A stretch of DNA of 18,015 nucleotides from Parabacteroides sp. Its GTDB lineage: Bacteria; Bacteroidota; Bacteroidia; Bacteroidales; Tannerellaceae. Below, piece after piece: positions 6,223-14,824 of this stretch. The notes beneath the pieces are model-generated. The model was given only the letters and a program-made list of their open reading frames with translations. It was not told the origin of the DNA and made no database searches. Location: positions 1-18,015 of the forward strand of contig JAHHQS010000073.1 in the NCBI GenBank assembly GCA_020026285.1, written 5' to 3'. Position 1 is the stretch's first letter; the number at the start of each line of letters is the position of its first letter. The position numbers and the translations under genes were made by a program.

Positions 6223-8313
6223 ATGAATCAATCAAAAACATACTTAAATTTGCTACTAATACCATTGTTTATACTGATTAGTATCAACTATTCTTTCTCA
6301 AAAGCTATTAATGCTTTTAAGAATCCATATATATTGGTTCAAAATTACTCAATAGAAGATTATAATGCCAGTTGCCAGAATTGGGATATTCTTGTTTCTA
6401 AAGAAGGATTTGTCTTTGTCGCCAATAATTCAGGACTGGTTGAATTCGACGGAAACACCTGGCATTTATATCAGACCAAAGATAAAGAAGCCATTCTCCA
6501 AATCGGTATGAGAAATGATACTCTGTTTAGCAAAGGAACACACTCTCAAGGCTTCTGGAAATATAATAAAGAAATGAAAATGGAATATTATCCTACTGAA
6601 GATCCTATACCAGATTCAGTCTTTGTCAATAAGGATATTATAGCTCCATTCCCTGTTTCTGATATAATTAAAGATGCTAAACCTAAAATCTTTGCCGGAA
6701 GTTCTTCTTATAAATTTATCAGTACATCTAAGGGGTTATTTATTACCGATACAATTGGCCATATCTTACATCACGTCAACATGAATAATTCTCTTCAAGA
6801 CAATACTATTCATGACATTTTTATCCAGCATAGTGACCAATTATGGCTTGCTTTAGACAATGGGATTACTATGATCAGAATAAATCCTGCAGTCTGTCAG
6901 TTAGGGAAAAGATCTTTTTTAGGGAAACTTGAACAAGTAGGACACAACGAAAATCATCTATTTATAAAAACAAATATTGGATACTTCAGAAAGAGTATAG
7001 GTTCACAAAACACCTTCGAACATATAGAACAAGATACAGCAAAAAACTATTTAGGAGACACTCCTGAAGTAATAGAAAAGGATATTCCTAATCTCTTTTT
7101 TGATCCTACAGCTTTGGGGGACTTTAAATATGCAGATTACTGCTTTCCGCAGCCTAATAATTATTTCTGGCTTGTAAAAAACAATCAGGCCGGATTATTT
7201 CATAACGAATTTAAATCTACAACTCAAAAATGTCGAATTTTATTTGATAATTATCATATGAATCTGACTACAAGAAATCCATATTTCTTTTATATAAACG
7301 ATTCCATGTATGTTGTATCAGCTATGCAGGGAGTTCTTTTGGTTGATACTCGACAAATTATGAGACAATGCCATCAAACCGTTACAAACACAGAAATTCA
7401 TACTATAAATTATACTGATGAATCTGGTAAACATAACTTGTCCCCTAAATCTGGCAATATTACTTTACCTCATAACTTTCAAAACATCAAGATATTTGTC
7501 AGCACCAGTGTCATTTCACAAAACCATCAGTTTTCCTATTTACTAGAAGGACTTACTACCGAATGGTCAGAATGGCAGAAAGACGGAAAAATATCCTTTT
7601 CACAATTACCACCGGGGAATTACACGCTGAGAATTCGTAAATTCGCCTCGAAAGGGCCATTTCCTGAAATTACTTTAAATATAAAAGTTGAAACAGCGTG
7701 GTATAATTCTATCTGGGCCTATTGTACTTATGTACTTATTATTTGGTTTATAATCCAAACATTTCTTCAATACAACTTAAGAAGACTAAAAAAAGAAGAA
7801 CAAGAAGAAAAAGAACGTAAACTAAAAGAAGAACAGCACAAATTAGAATTGATAAAGAATCAAGTATTGGAGGCGGAATTACAAGGTAAAAATAATGAAC
7901 TTACCCTTCAAACATCAGCTTTGGTCCGGAGGAATCAAGCTATCCAAATATTATTAGATGAACTTGTCGCACAAAAAGAGACGTTAGGGGATCGATATCC
8001 TAACAAACTCTATAACAAACTACACTCCATGATGGAGAATGCGTTAAACGATAAAGAAGACTGGCTACTATTTGAATCCTATTTTAATAGTGCCCATCAA
8101 AATTTCAGAGAAAGGCTTCTACAAAAATATCCAGAATTAACCCCAGGAGACTTACGTATATGTTGTTTACTTAGAATGAATCTTTCAACTAAAGAAATAG
8201 CATCTCTGCTTAACATTTCTGTTCGTGCCGTAGAACTAAGACGGTATCGTTTACGTAAAAGATTAGAGCTTGATGGAGATGTAAACCTGTTGGACTTCCT
8301 TCTCAAACTATAA
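6223..8313 (+). CDS. Membrane-spanning Y_Y_Y / LuxR-type HTH regulator
   Basis: This looks like a one-component transmembrane regulator: a periplasmic sensor joined to a cytoplasmic DNA-binding domain with no kinase between. Residues 1-27 form a signal peptide or first anchor. Residues about 50-380 contain propeller-like repeats (WDILVSKEGFVFVANNSGLVEFDGNTW at 54-80; IFIQHSDQLWLALDNGI at 199-215). A Y_Y_Y immunoglobulin-like domain spans about 420-490 (FSYLLEGLTTEWSEW, LPPGNYTLRIR). One transmembrane helix lies at about 499-517. A charged coiled coil (518-585) leads to a C-terminal LuxR-family helix-turn-helix (640-690, LSTKEIASLLNISVRAVELRRYRLRKRL). At 696 residues it is shorter than the 900-1000 of many relatives, so the propeller is probably reduced. 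The ligand and targets are unknown; the downstream sqr gene is one candidate target by position only. Confidence 0.88.
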   Translation: MNQSKTYLNLLLIPLFILISINYSFSKAINAFKNPYILVQNYSIEDYNASCQNWDILVSKEGFVFVANNSGLVEFDGNTWHLYQTKDKEAILQIGMRNDTLFSKGTHSQGFWKYNKEMKMEYYPTEDPIPDSVFVNKDIIAPFPVSDIIKDAKPKIFAGSSSYKFISTSKGLFITDTIGHILHHVNMNNSLQDNTIHDIFIQHSDQLWLALDNGITMIRINPAVCQLGKRSFLGKLEQVGHNENHLFIKTNIGYFRKSIGSQNTFEHIEQDTAKNYLGDTPEVIEKDIPNLFFDPTALGDFKYADYCFPQPNNYFWLVKNNQAGLFHNEFKSTTQKCRILFDNYHMNLTTRNPYFFYINDSMYVVSAMQGVLLVDTRQIMRQCHQTVTNTEIHTINYTDESGKHNLSPKSGNITLPHNFQNIKIFVSTSVISQNHQFSYLLEGLTTEWSEWQKDGKISFSQLPPGNYTLRIRKFASKGPFPEITLNIKVETAWYNSIWAYCTYVLIIWFIIQTFLQYNLRRLKKEEQEEKERKLKEEQHKLELIKNQVLEAELQGKNNELTLQTSALVRRNQAIQILLDELVAQKETLGDRYPNKLYNKLHSMMENALNDKEDWLLFESYFNSAHQNFRERLLQKYPELTPGDLRICCLLRMNLSTKEIASLLNISVRAVELRRYRLRKRLELDGDVNLLDFLLKL

Positions 8314-8462
8314 AAACAGAGTTTCTATTCTCATATTCAATTCTATATTTAGCATATATATATAATATTGATATATAGTTTATTATAAACAAGTGAGATA
8401 GTATTGTTGTATACATTAATTTCTATTTTTATTGAATGTGAAATACTTGTAGTAGAATTTTA

Positions 8463-8495
8463 TTTGACAAGAGGTAAAATTAGAGCTTATATTTG
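8463..8495 (+). promoter_or_regulatory. Promoter of the sulfide:quinone oxidoreductase gene
   Basis: TTTG 8463-8466 and TATATTTG 8488-8495 are separated by 21 bases, a full consensus match. The predicted start is near 8502, giving a 5' untranslated region of about 27 bases. The 150 bases before it, after the regulator gene, are very AT-rich with no clear terminator. Confidence 0.78.
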
Positions 8496-8528
8496 CAACA
8501 TATCTTAAACTAATAAACAGAGAGAGGA

Positions 8529-9908
8529 ATGTTTAACGAATCAGACTTAAAAAAACAATTTGAACTTTTCGATAAAAAAGGAATCGATAGAAGAAAGTTC
8601 ATAAAAATCATGACAGCTGCTGGGGTTATATCAGCTCTTGATATTAATCATGCTAAAGCGTTTTCAAGTAAAGCTAAGGGTAAAATAGTTATTGTTGGTG
8701 GTGGTGCTGCTGGTATCAGTATTGCTGCAAGATTATTACGTTGGTTAGAAGAACCAAATATCACTTTAATTGATCCAAGTGACCGCCAATACTATCAACC
8801 TGGATTTACCTTAGTAGCCTCAGGCGTTTATGAGCCGAATCAGGTTTGGAAAAAACAAGAAGATTGTATGCCTGATGGAGTTAAATGGGTGAAGGATTCT
8901 GTTGTTGCAGTCGACCCTGTATGGAATCAAGTAACTACTGCTAAAAACGGGAAAATTCCTTATGATTTCTTAGTAATGGCTCCAGGCATTCAGATGAACT
9001 GGAATAAAGTTGAAGGTATTGACTATAATAATCTTGGTGCAGGTAATGCTCATTGTATTTATGATTTTAAAGGAGCTCAAAAAACATGGATCGCAATGCA
9101 GGAATTTGCCAAAAAAGGAGGAAAAGGTATTTTCACAGATACATATACCAAACATAAATGTGGAGGTGCTCCTAAAAAGATCTGTTTATTGACAGAACAC
9201 CGTTCAAGAATGAATAATGCTCGTGAACACCTTCAGTTCAAATACTATACTGCTTCTAAAGCTCTTTATGATGTTCCTTTCTTTACACCTCGTTTAGAGG
9301 AAATCTTTAAAGAAAGAAATATTCCTGTCCAGATACATACACGTGTAAAGGGAGTAGATACTTCAGCAAAAAGAGTTTATTTGGAAAAGATAGAAACTGT
9401 AGGTGATCAGAAAGTTGTAACTCCTATTACTGAGGATTATGATTTCTTACATTTCTTACCACCTATGTCAACTCCTGATTTCGTTAAAGAAGCAGGTTTG
9501 GGATATCCTGATGGTAAATTAGCTGCCGACGGATGGGTTATGGTTGATAAAGATACTTTAATTCATAAAAAGTATCCAAACATCATTTCTTTAGGCGATG
9601 CTGCTGGAATTCCTACAAGTAAAACTTCTGCGGCTACACGTATGCAAGTGCCTATTGCAGCCAAGAACTTAATTTCAATTATGGAAGGAAAAGAACCGAA
9701 AGAGGTTTACGATGGCTACGCGGCTTGTCCTATCATTACAGATTATGGTCATATTCTATTATGTGAATTTGATTATCAGAAAAAGGAAAAAATCTCATTC
9801 CCTTTCTCTTTACTTGATATGTCAAAAGAACAAAGAGCTGCCTGGTATTTGAAAGTGTATATTCTTAAACCTCTTTATTTCTACGGAATGTTAAAAGGCT
9901 GGGCATAA
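8529..9908 (+). CDS. sqr: Tat-exported sulfide:quinone oxidoreductase, SQOR type
   Basis: Probably oxidises hydrogen sulfide to sulfane sulfur and passes two electrons through FAD to menaquinone. The N-terminus has a twin-arginine signal (DRRKFIK, 20-26), a hydrophobic stretch and an AKA-F cleavage site near 44, placing the enzyme on the periplasmic face. The FAD fingerprint is VIVGGGAAG at 54-62. DRQYYQPGFTLVASG (85-99) matches the family's flavin-site block. Cys211 in KCGGAPKKI and Cys400 in YDGYAACPIITDYG align with the two redox cysteines of human-type SQOR. A second FAD motif is IISLGDAAGIPTSKT (352-366). The C-terminal 435-459 is aromatic and amphipathic, as in the membrane-binding helices of the family. 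AGAGAGGA lies directly against the ATG, too close for a normal ribosome site. Later ATGs would remove the Tat signal. Substrate is inferred from motifs. Confidence 0.88.
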   Translation: MFNESDLKKQFELFDKKGIDRRKFIKIMTAAGVISALDINHAKAFSSKAKGKIVIVGGGAAGISIAARLLRWLEEPNITLIDPSDRQYYQPGFTLVASGVYEPNQVWKKQEDCMPDGVKWVKDSVVAVDPVWNQVTTAKNGKIPYDFLVMAPGIQMNWNKVEGIDYNNLGAGNAHCIYDFKGAQKTWIAMQEFAKKGGKGIFTDTYTKHKCGGAPKKICLLTEHRSRMNNAREHLQFKYYTASKALYDVPFFTPRLEEIFKERNIPVQIHTRVKGVDTSAKRVYLEKIETVGDQKVVTPITEDYDFLHFLPPMSTPDFVKEAGLGYPDGKLAADGWVMVDKDTLIHKKYPNIISLGDAAGIPTSKTSAATRMQVPIAAKNLISIMEGKEPKEVYDGYAACPIITDYGHILLCEFDYQKKEKISFPFSLLDMSKEQRAAWYLKVYILKPLYFYGMLKGWA

Positions 9909-9931
9909 AAGCAAATTTCTATATAAACTAT

Positions 9932-9976
9932 AAAAATAAAGATCCGATTCTTATTAGGAATCGGATCTTTATTTTT
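9932..9976. terminator. Strong bidirectional terminator
   Basis: A perfect 19-bp stem pairs 9932-9950 with 9958-9976 around a seven-base loop, with A-rich and T-rich ends. It closes both the sqr transcript and the convergent B12-uptake operon. Confidence 0.92.
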
Positions 9977-9986
9977 ATTGAATAAT

Positions 9987-11114
9987 TCAATCTGTTACTA
10001 ATTTATAATAACGAAGTGTATCATTGGGAAGAAGTTCCGGATGGAAGATCTTAATATAATCCTTCAACAAATAATCTGGGTGTAAAGGGAACTCTTCATA
10101 ATATCGGACATTGCCTGTATTACATCCATAAATTCTTTTATTTTTAAAGGCATCAAAATTTTCATACGGAGTATATTCCTGACGCAAAGATTTATAAGTA
10201 AGATCTTCAGACTGATTATATTTTATCAACCAATAATCTGCCTGATAAGCTTTTTCAAAAACTGTTTCAAAACTTAATGGCCGACTATCTGAACCTGATA
10301 AATATTTAAATAGATAATTTACACCTGCATCTTTATATAAATTAGCAATATAACTATTACCTCCGGCTACATACCAACTGGAACCATATCGTTTTTCCGC
10401 AAAAGCTGTAGGTTTAGAAGTTGCTTTGGTTGCCAATTCTTTCAAATTCAAATAATTCCGCTCCGTAGCAACAAAAACAGAATCTGCTAAATTTTTCTTT
10501 CCAAATAGAAGTCCATAAAATTTAACCCATTCTGTTCTCCCTAATGGCAAGGATTCCAAATAATCAGCCCCTTGAATGATAGGAATACCTAATTTTTCAA
10601 CAGGACCAAAACTACTATTCTGAAAAGGCGAAGCAATTATTACATCTGCACCTATTTCTATTATTTTTTCAACATTAGGAGAAGTCGCTTCACCTAAATC
10701 AATAATTTTTCCAGCATCAAGCCTTTTACGAACTTCGGGAGAATCCATATACCGAGCTTCACAAACGCCAACAATTCGTTGTGTTTCTTTCAACTGCTCT
10801 ACAATAGATGCATGAACAGATGTATAGATAACAGCTTTCTGCACAGGAACTTTCACAATTGTCCCCTTAGGTAAATTATCCGGTATTTGTTTGTTTCTCT
10901 CAATTAATAAATAACGCTGTAACAATTTAGTTGTATCCCAAGGATCGCGTACCTCCACTTGTACAAAATCCTCAAAATATTGAATAGAAAAACCTTGGGC
11001 ATAAGAAAGGGAATCTTTACTTTCAGCTGAAACAGAAGCAAACTGTCTACTACTATTGGTTGAACATCCTAGTAATAGACAGAATACTATAAAAAAAGAT
11101 AAGATTTTTTTCAT
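9987..11114 (-). CDS. btuF: BtuF-like ABC-transporter binding lipoprotein
   Basis: Likely the periplasmic cobalamin-binding component of an ABC importer. The signal ends in the lipobox LLLGC with the cysteine at residue 17, so it is a lipoprotein. From about residue 110 the fold is that of the BtuF/FhuD binding family (PF01497): HASIVEQLKETQRIVGVCEA, IIDLGEATSPNVEKIIEIGADVIIA, PIIQGADYLESLPLGRTEWVKFYGLLFGK. About 60 residues precede the core domain. The ATG overlaps the btuG stop by one base (TAATG), so translation is coupled. The operon ends at a strong terminator, so the permease and ATPase must be encoded elsewhere. Cobalamin specificity comes from the riboswitch operon and btuB/btuG neighbours. 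The fold alone would also suit corrinoid or iron-siderophore binding. Confidence 0.8.
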   Translation of the reverse strand: MKKILSFFIVFCLLLGCSTNSSRQFASVSAESKDSLSYAQGFSIQYFEDFVQVEVRDPWDTTKLLQRYLLIERNKQIPDNLPKGTIVKVPVQKAVIYTSVHASIVEQLKETQRIVGVCEARYMDSPEVRKRLDAGKIIDLGEATSPNVEKIIEIGADVIIASPFQNSSFGPVEKLGIPIIQGADYLESLPLGRTEWVKFYGLLFGKKNLADSVFVATERNYLNLKELATKATSKPTAFAEKRYGSSWYVAGGNSYIANLYKDAGVNYLFKYLSGSDSRPLSFETVFEKAYQADYWLIKYNQSEDLTYKSLRQEYTPYENFDAFKNKRIYGCNTGNVRYYEEFPLHPDYLLKDYIKIFHPELLPNDTLRYYKLVTD

Positions 11115-12211
11115 TATTTAGCTAAGAATACTACTTTCTGAGTATCATAACCTTCAGTCTCAATTGGATCACCAGCCAACTTACCTTCTGGAGTAAAGAC
11201 ATACAAAGTTGTAGTTGCACCATATTTACCACTTGCTATAGCAACATTACCTGATACAGGATCTGCATCAATAGAAGTTGGAGCAGCACCTTCGCCTGGA
11301 GTTACATTTGTTCCATCAGTAATGAATTTATCAGTAATGATATTATTAGTCTTTGTATCATAAACTGAATAAGTAATGTTTGGATCACCCCATTGAGCAT
11401 AAGCTACATAAAGTTTTTCTTTGGCATATGCCAGTCTTGAGCCTAAACCTAATTTCTTCACTGCACCAGTTTTACCATCAATACTCTGTAAAGTATTCTT
11501 GATATCACCATAGTTACCCATTGAAATTAAATAAAGATCTCCATCACCATCAGCCACAATATTTACAGGATTGATTTCCACCTTAATTTCTTTTTCAACC
11601 TTCAATGAATTCAAATCTATAACTGATACAGTATTTCCTTTAGCCTCGTCCAAACCTCCAGAGTTTGCAACATATAATTTATTGTTTGCAACAGCAACTC
11701 CTTCCGGATAACGGCCTACTGGAATAACCTTTTCTACGGCCAAAGAAGAAGTATCGACAACTGCAACTGAATGACCATAATAATAAGACACATATACCTT
11801 ACCATTAGCAGCAGCCATGTAACGAGGATTCATTGTACTCTTGCCATCTTCACCTACTGGCTGAATCTTTTTGATTTCAGTCCCGTCCTTTTCCATTACT
11901 GTCAAAGAATTGGAAAAAGTTACAGCCGCATAAATTTTAGAACCGTAAGTAATGACATCCTGAGCAGATTCACCCAAAGCAACTCCATTTGCATTTTGGT
12001 ACAGGTCTGTCAACTTGCGAGCAGTAAAATCATACATTTTCAAAGAAGCATTATTTGCCTGATAGTTTCCACGGTTCAGAATCAAGACTCCATAAGTTGT
12101 TGGGCAAACTTCCGGTTCTACCTTTACATCATCATCGTCATCACACGAAACCATTGGCAAAGCCAATGTTGTCATTAAAGCAAAAGCTTTAAACCATTTT
12201 GTCATTTCCAT
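11114..12211 (-). CDS. btuG: Surface cobalamin-binding lipoprotein, BtuG family beta-propeller
   Basis: BtuG sits on the cell surface on top of BtuB, captures B12 very tightly and hands it to the receptor. The signal ends at MVSC (Cys23), immediately followed by five aspartates, the acidic export mark of Bacteroidota surface lipoproteins. The mature chain is made of YncE-like propeller blades. Examples are GKVYVSYYYGHSVAVVDTSSLAVEKVIPVG (about 132-161), then NNKLYVANSGG...NTVSVIDLNSLKVEKEIKV, then AYAKEKLYVAYAQWGDPNITYSVYDTKTN. The length of 365 is normal for the family. ATGs at 12211 and 12205 are both possible; the second gives a more standard signal peptide. It is 41 bases downstream of btuB and coupled to the binding-protein gene after it. 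Confidence 0.85.
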   Translation of the reverse strand: MEMTKWFKAFALMTTLALPMVSCDDDDDVKVEPEVCPTTYGVLILNRGNYQANNASLKMYDFTARKLTDLYQNANGVALGESAQDVITYGSKIYAAVTFSNSLTVMEKDGTEIKKIQPVGEDGKSTMNPRYMAAANGKVYVSYYYGHSVAVVDTSSLAVEKVIPVGRYPEGVAVANNKLYVANSGGLDEAKGNTVSVIDLNSLKVEKEIKVEINPVNIVADGDGDLYLISMGNYGDIKNTLQSIDGKTGAVKKLGLGSRLAYAKEKLYVAYAQWGDPNITYSVYDTKTNNIITDKFITDGTNVTPGEGAAPTSIDADPVSGNVAIASGKYGATTTLYVFTPEGKLAGDPIETEGYDTQKVVFLAK

Positions 12212-12252
12212 TTTTAATCTTTATTTAAATGTGTTTTTTAATTATATATTCC

Positions 12253-14262
12253 TTAATATGTCACCTGAATTCCTGCTCTGAAAGAACGTCCCGGCATTGG
12301 ATAATAGCGAATAACATCATAAGTTACATTACCCAAATTCACTATTTCAGCATGTAGTCGCAATGAACACTTCCCTATTTTGAATGTCCGATTCGCTGAT
12401 AACTGCTGCTCTATATAACCGTCTATACGATTCATATCCAAATTCTGAGGCAACGAAAACCTGTCTCCTACAGCATTCATCGTCCAACCGATATTCACCC
12501 ATGGATTTTCCAACGATAAAGAAACAGAACCTGAATGCTCGGCTGTATAAGGAATCTGATGCCCATATATCTTAGATGTCTTATCTGTTCTATCTGCTGC
12601 ATTCTGCCACGTATACGAAACATTCAATTGTAATGCCATATCCAAAGGCAAACCAACCATTGCTGCAAGATTCGCATCCAATCCCCAGATATTAACAATA
12701 CCCATGTTCATCATTTTCCATATAAACATTGTTGGAAGTGCAACTATCTTATCTTTTACATGGTTATAATATCCATCGACTGTCAGACTCAGAAAATCGA
12801 GTGATAACCCGGGAAAAGTGTTATTCCAGGTAAATCCCAGATTATACTGAGAAGCCTTTTCCGAATCCAATTCCTTATTTCCTAAACGATCATAGTATAA
12901 ATCATTAAAAGTAGGTACCCGGAAACCATCCTTGTACGAAGCCCTTACTCTTAAATGTTGTTCCGGCCAAACTAGCCATGAAACACTTGCTGATGGAGAA
13001 AAACGTTTCCTATCCGCCGCTGCATCCCCAATCTTCAACGATTCGGTTATATATGTACCCAGCAAACTAGCTGTTGCTATTAATCTTTCATTTTTATATT
13101 GTGCAGCTAAAGCTGTCAACGAAGTATATCGAGTTGGGAAAGGACATTTCGGCGTGGTCGCATCCAAAGTATTCACAAAAAAATCTTCTGCGAGAGAAAC
13201 AGAAAAGCCATCAAAAGGCCGATACAAACCAGAAACAGAAATATAATACTCCCGCTGTGTATAATAATCCGTCAAAGAACCACCAATATATTTGCTATGA
13301 AAATCTTGATATTTTGTCCTTCCATAATCAAACTTACCCAAAACCTTTAGATCTAATTTAGGAGATAAACGATTCTTATAATTAGCCTGTACAAAACCAT
13401 TCTTATTGAACAAACGTTCTTCATGATAATCATTATAAAGAATAACTGCGCCGGGCAAACCTCTTTCCGAATCAAACCAATAACCCTTCAAATGCAGATT
13501 TCCTCCTTTTTCCCAATCAGCAAAAAAGTTCAACTCTGTTCGCCAAGTATTTATATCACTATTCTTTCTCTTTTCCTTAGTCACTAACGAGCCATTTGTA
13601 AAAGTGAACGGATATTGTCCATCCGAACGAGTCCAGTCTCCTTGTAATGAAAAAGCATAATTCTTTGTAATACGCTGTTCGTAACGCAAATAAGGATTGA
13701 ACAATCCAAATGACCCCGTTTTTATTTTCCCCTGTACTCGGAAAGGTTTATCCTTCAATAACAATGGTGATCGAGTCTTGATACTCAGAGCCCCGGCAGA
13801 CGCATACATTCTTGCTGTCTGAAAAATATCATCAAACTGCCCTATTGATAATGAGACCATTTCTACATCATCCAAAGAGAAACGGCTTATATCGACTTGA
13901 CCACTTTGTGTATCTGTTATAGTAATACCATCATAACTCACAGCAGTATGTTTAGCACCCAAACTTCTAACAGAAACAGTTTTCAGACCTCCTATTCCAC
14001 CATAATCCTGTACAGTGACTCCCGAAAACAGTTTTACTGCTTCCGATAAATCCTGTAATCCCAACTGATCAATGTTCCGACTATTTAAAACCTGAATAGG
14101 AACAGACGATTTTAAGACAGAAGGTTTACGACGTCCTAAAACCTCAACATCAGACAACTTACGAACAGATGTCGTATCAACAACCTGTCCAAAAGATAAA
14201 ATGAATGAGAATAAGCCTGAAACTATTAGACATAACCGTCCTTCTATATTCTTTTTTTGCAT
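12253..14262 (-). CDS. btuB: TonB-dependent cobalamin outer-membrane receptor
   Basis: Imports cobalamin across the outer membrane using TonB energy. The 669 residues include a signal peptide (1-25, ending SFGQ) and a TonB-box-like stretch LSDVEVLGRR (36-45). A plug domain follows at about 50-160 (PIQVLNSRNIDQLGLQDLSEAVKLFSGVTVQDYGG, TVSVRSLGAKHTAVSYDGI). A 22-strand-type barrel ends in the aromatic terminus AGIQVTY. There is no N-terminal carboxypeptidase-like extension of the SusC type, and the size fits BtuB rather than SusC. The gene starts 16 bases after the P13 hairpin of a cobalamin riboswitch, which supports the substrate directly. It leads the operon with btuG and the BtuF-like gene. 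Confidence 0.92.
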   Translation of the reverse strand: MQKKNIEGRLCLIVSGLFSFILSFGQVVDTTSVRKLSDVEVLGRRKPSVLKSSVPIQVLNSRNIDQLGLQDLSEAVKLFSGVTVQDYGGIGGLKTVSVRSLGAKHTAVSYDGITITDTQSGQVDISRFSLDDVEMVSLSIGQFDDIFQTARMYASAGALSIKTRSPLLLKDKPFRVQGKIKTGSFGLFNPYLRYEQRITKNYAFSLQGDWTRSDGQYPFTFTNGSLVTKEKRKNSDINTWRTELNFFADWEKGGNLHLKGYWFDSERGLPGAVILYNDYHEERLFNKNGFVQANYKNRLSPKLDLKVLGKFDYGRTKYQDFHSKYIGGSLTDYYTQREYYISVSGLYRPFDGFSVSLAEDFFVNTLDATTPKCPFPTRYTSLTALAAQYKNERLIATASLLGTYITESLKIGDAAADRKRFSPSASVSWLVWPEQHLRVRASYKDGFRVPTFNDLYYDRLGNKELDSEKASQYNLGFTWNNTFPGLSLDFLSLTVDGYYNHVKDKIVALPTMFIWKMMNMGIVNIWGLDANLAAMVGLPLDMALQLNVSYTWQNAADRTDKTSKIYGHQIPYTAEHSGSVSLSLENPWVNIGWTMNAVGDRFSLPQNLDMNRIDGYIEQQLSANRTFKIGKCSLRLHAEIVNLGNVTYDVIRYYPMPGRSFRAGIQVTY

Positions 14263-14277
14263 AAGTTCTGTGTTCTA

Positions 14278-14485
14278 AATCTTACCCGAGATTATTGATT
14301 TCATTAAAAAAGGCAGGTTTTCTGACTTATTCACCTTTTACCGGTAACCTTCCCAGACTTGTCATATCCAGTGGTATGGAGAAACCGAAGGCTTTTGAAT
14401 ATACAGCTACGGGTACAGCTCAGGATTCTCACCTGATTCCCTTTTACTAGCAGACAGAGACAACTGAAAGCTACACCTTTTCGCC
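14278..14485 (-). ncRNA. Proximal cobalamin riboswitch, upstream of btuB
   Basis: Read on the minus strand it contains the conserved blocks in order: GGGAAT-cag-GTG-agaatcc, GCTGTACCCGTAGCTG, CCACTGG, then the B12 box AGTCagaaaACCTGCC (ending at 14312). Downstream, 14293-14278 forms a 5-bp hairpin whose whole loop is CGGGTA. This is perfectly complementary to TACCCG in the L5 loop (14415-14410), as expected for the L5-L13 kissing contact that signals B12 binding. This hairpin lies 16-31 bases before the btuB ATG, so control of translation initiation is the likely mode. The 5' boundary is approximate. Confidence 0.93.
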
Positions 14486-14486
14486 A

Positions 14487-14494
14487 CAAAACTA
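14487..14494 (-). promoter_or_regulatory. Weak -7-like box before the proximal riboswitch
   Basis: TAGTTTTG on the minus strand fits TAnnTTTG, but no TTTG is present 19-21 bases upstream. A start here would leave almost no sequence before the riboswitch. It may be only a minor internal promoter. Confidence 0.25.
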
Positions 14495-14562
14495 CATAAA
14501 CATTTCGACTATTAAGATAGAAATCTTGTCTAAATTTCTTTTTAATCAAAAAAATCCATAAC

Positions 14563-14595
14563 AAAAAAACCTTCGGCGAATCACTTCGACGAAGG
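14563..14595 (-). terminator. Intrinsic terminator between the two riboswitches
   Basis: On the minus strand a nine-position stem with one mismatch (14595-14587 with 14578-14570) closes an eight-base loop and is followed by seven T (14569-14563). It lies about 230 nt beyond the distal riboswitch and just before the proximal one. Transcripts from the distal promoter must cross it to reach btuB. Confidence 0.8.
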
Positions 14596-14772
14596 CTCCA
14601 ACGTTTTCTTTTGAAAGACTTACTAACAACTAATATATATTTGGAATTTGTATATATTCCTTTTTTAATAAAGAAAACTTCTTTCTTTTAAAATCGAATA
14701 CTCCTGATCGCATATCGTTCAATCAGAAATATTTATTGAAGAATTATGCAGACAGACAGATACTATTTTATA

Positions 14773-14786
14773 CTGATTATAATCAG
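14773..14786. repeat. Perfect 14-base palindrome in the inter-riboswitch spacer
   Basis: CTGATTATAATCAG is a perfect gapless palindrome in the AT-rich spacer between the riboswitches. It has the size of a dimeric regulator site, but no partner can be named. Confidence 0.4.
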
Positions 14787-14824
14787 ACAAAAAATTCTTA
14801 TAAAAATATATTATTAATATCCGA

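Noticed and set aside
11771..12178. 135-codon plus-strand ORF opposite btuG
   Set aside because: Antisense to a well-supported propeller lipoprotein; the Ile/Ser/His-rich translation looks like a strand shadow.
12932..13361. Plus-strand ORFs of 104 and 95 codons opposite btuB
   Set aside because: They are antisense shadows of the beta-barrel coding sequence with no start signals or domain features.
14331..14564. 77-codon minus-strand ORF
   Set aside because: It runs straight through the proximal cobalamin riboswitch and the terminator spacer, has no recognisable protein features, and is explained by the RNA element.
14630..14713. 27-codon minus-strand ORF between the riboswitches
   Set aside because: No ribosome site and a composition typical of AT-rich chance ORFs. 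It is mentioned only within the orphan RNA finding.
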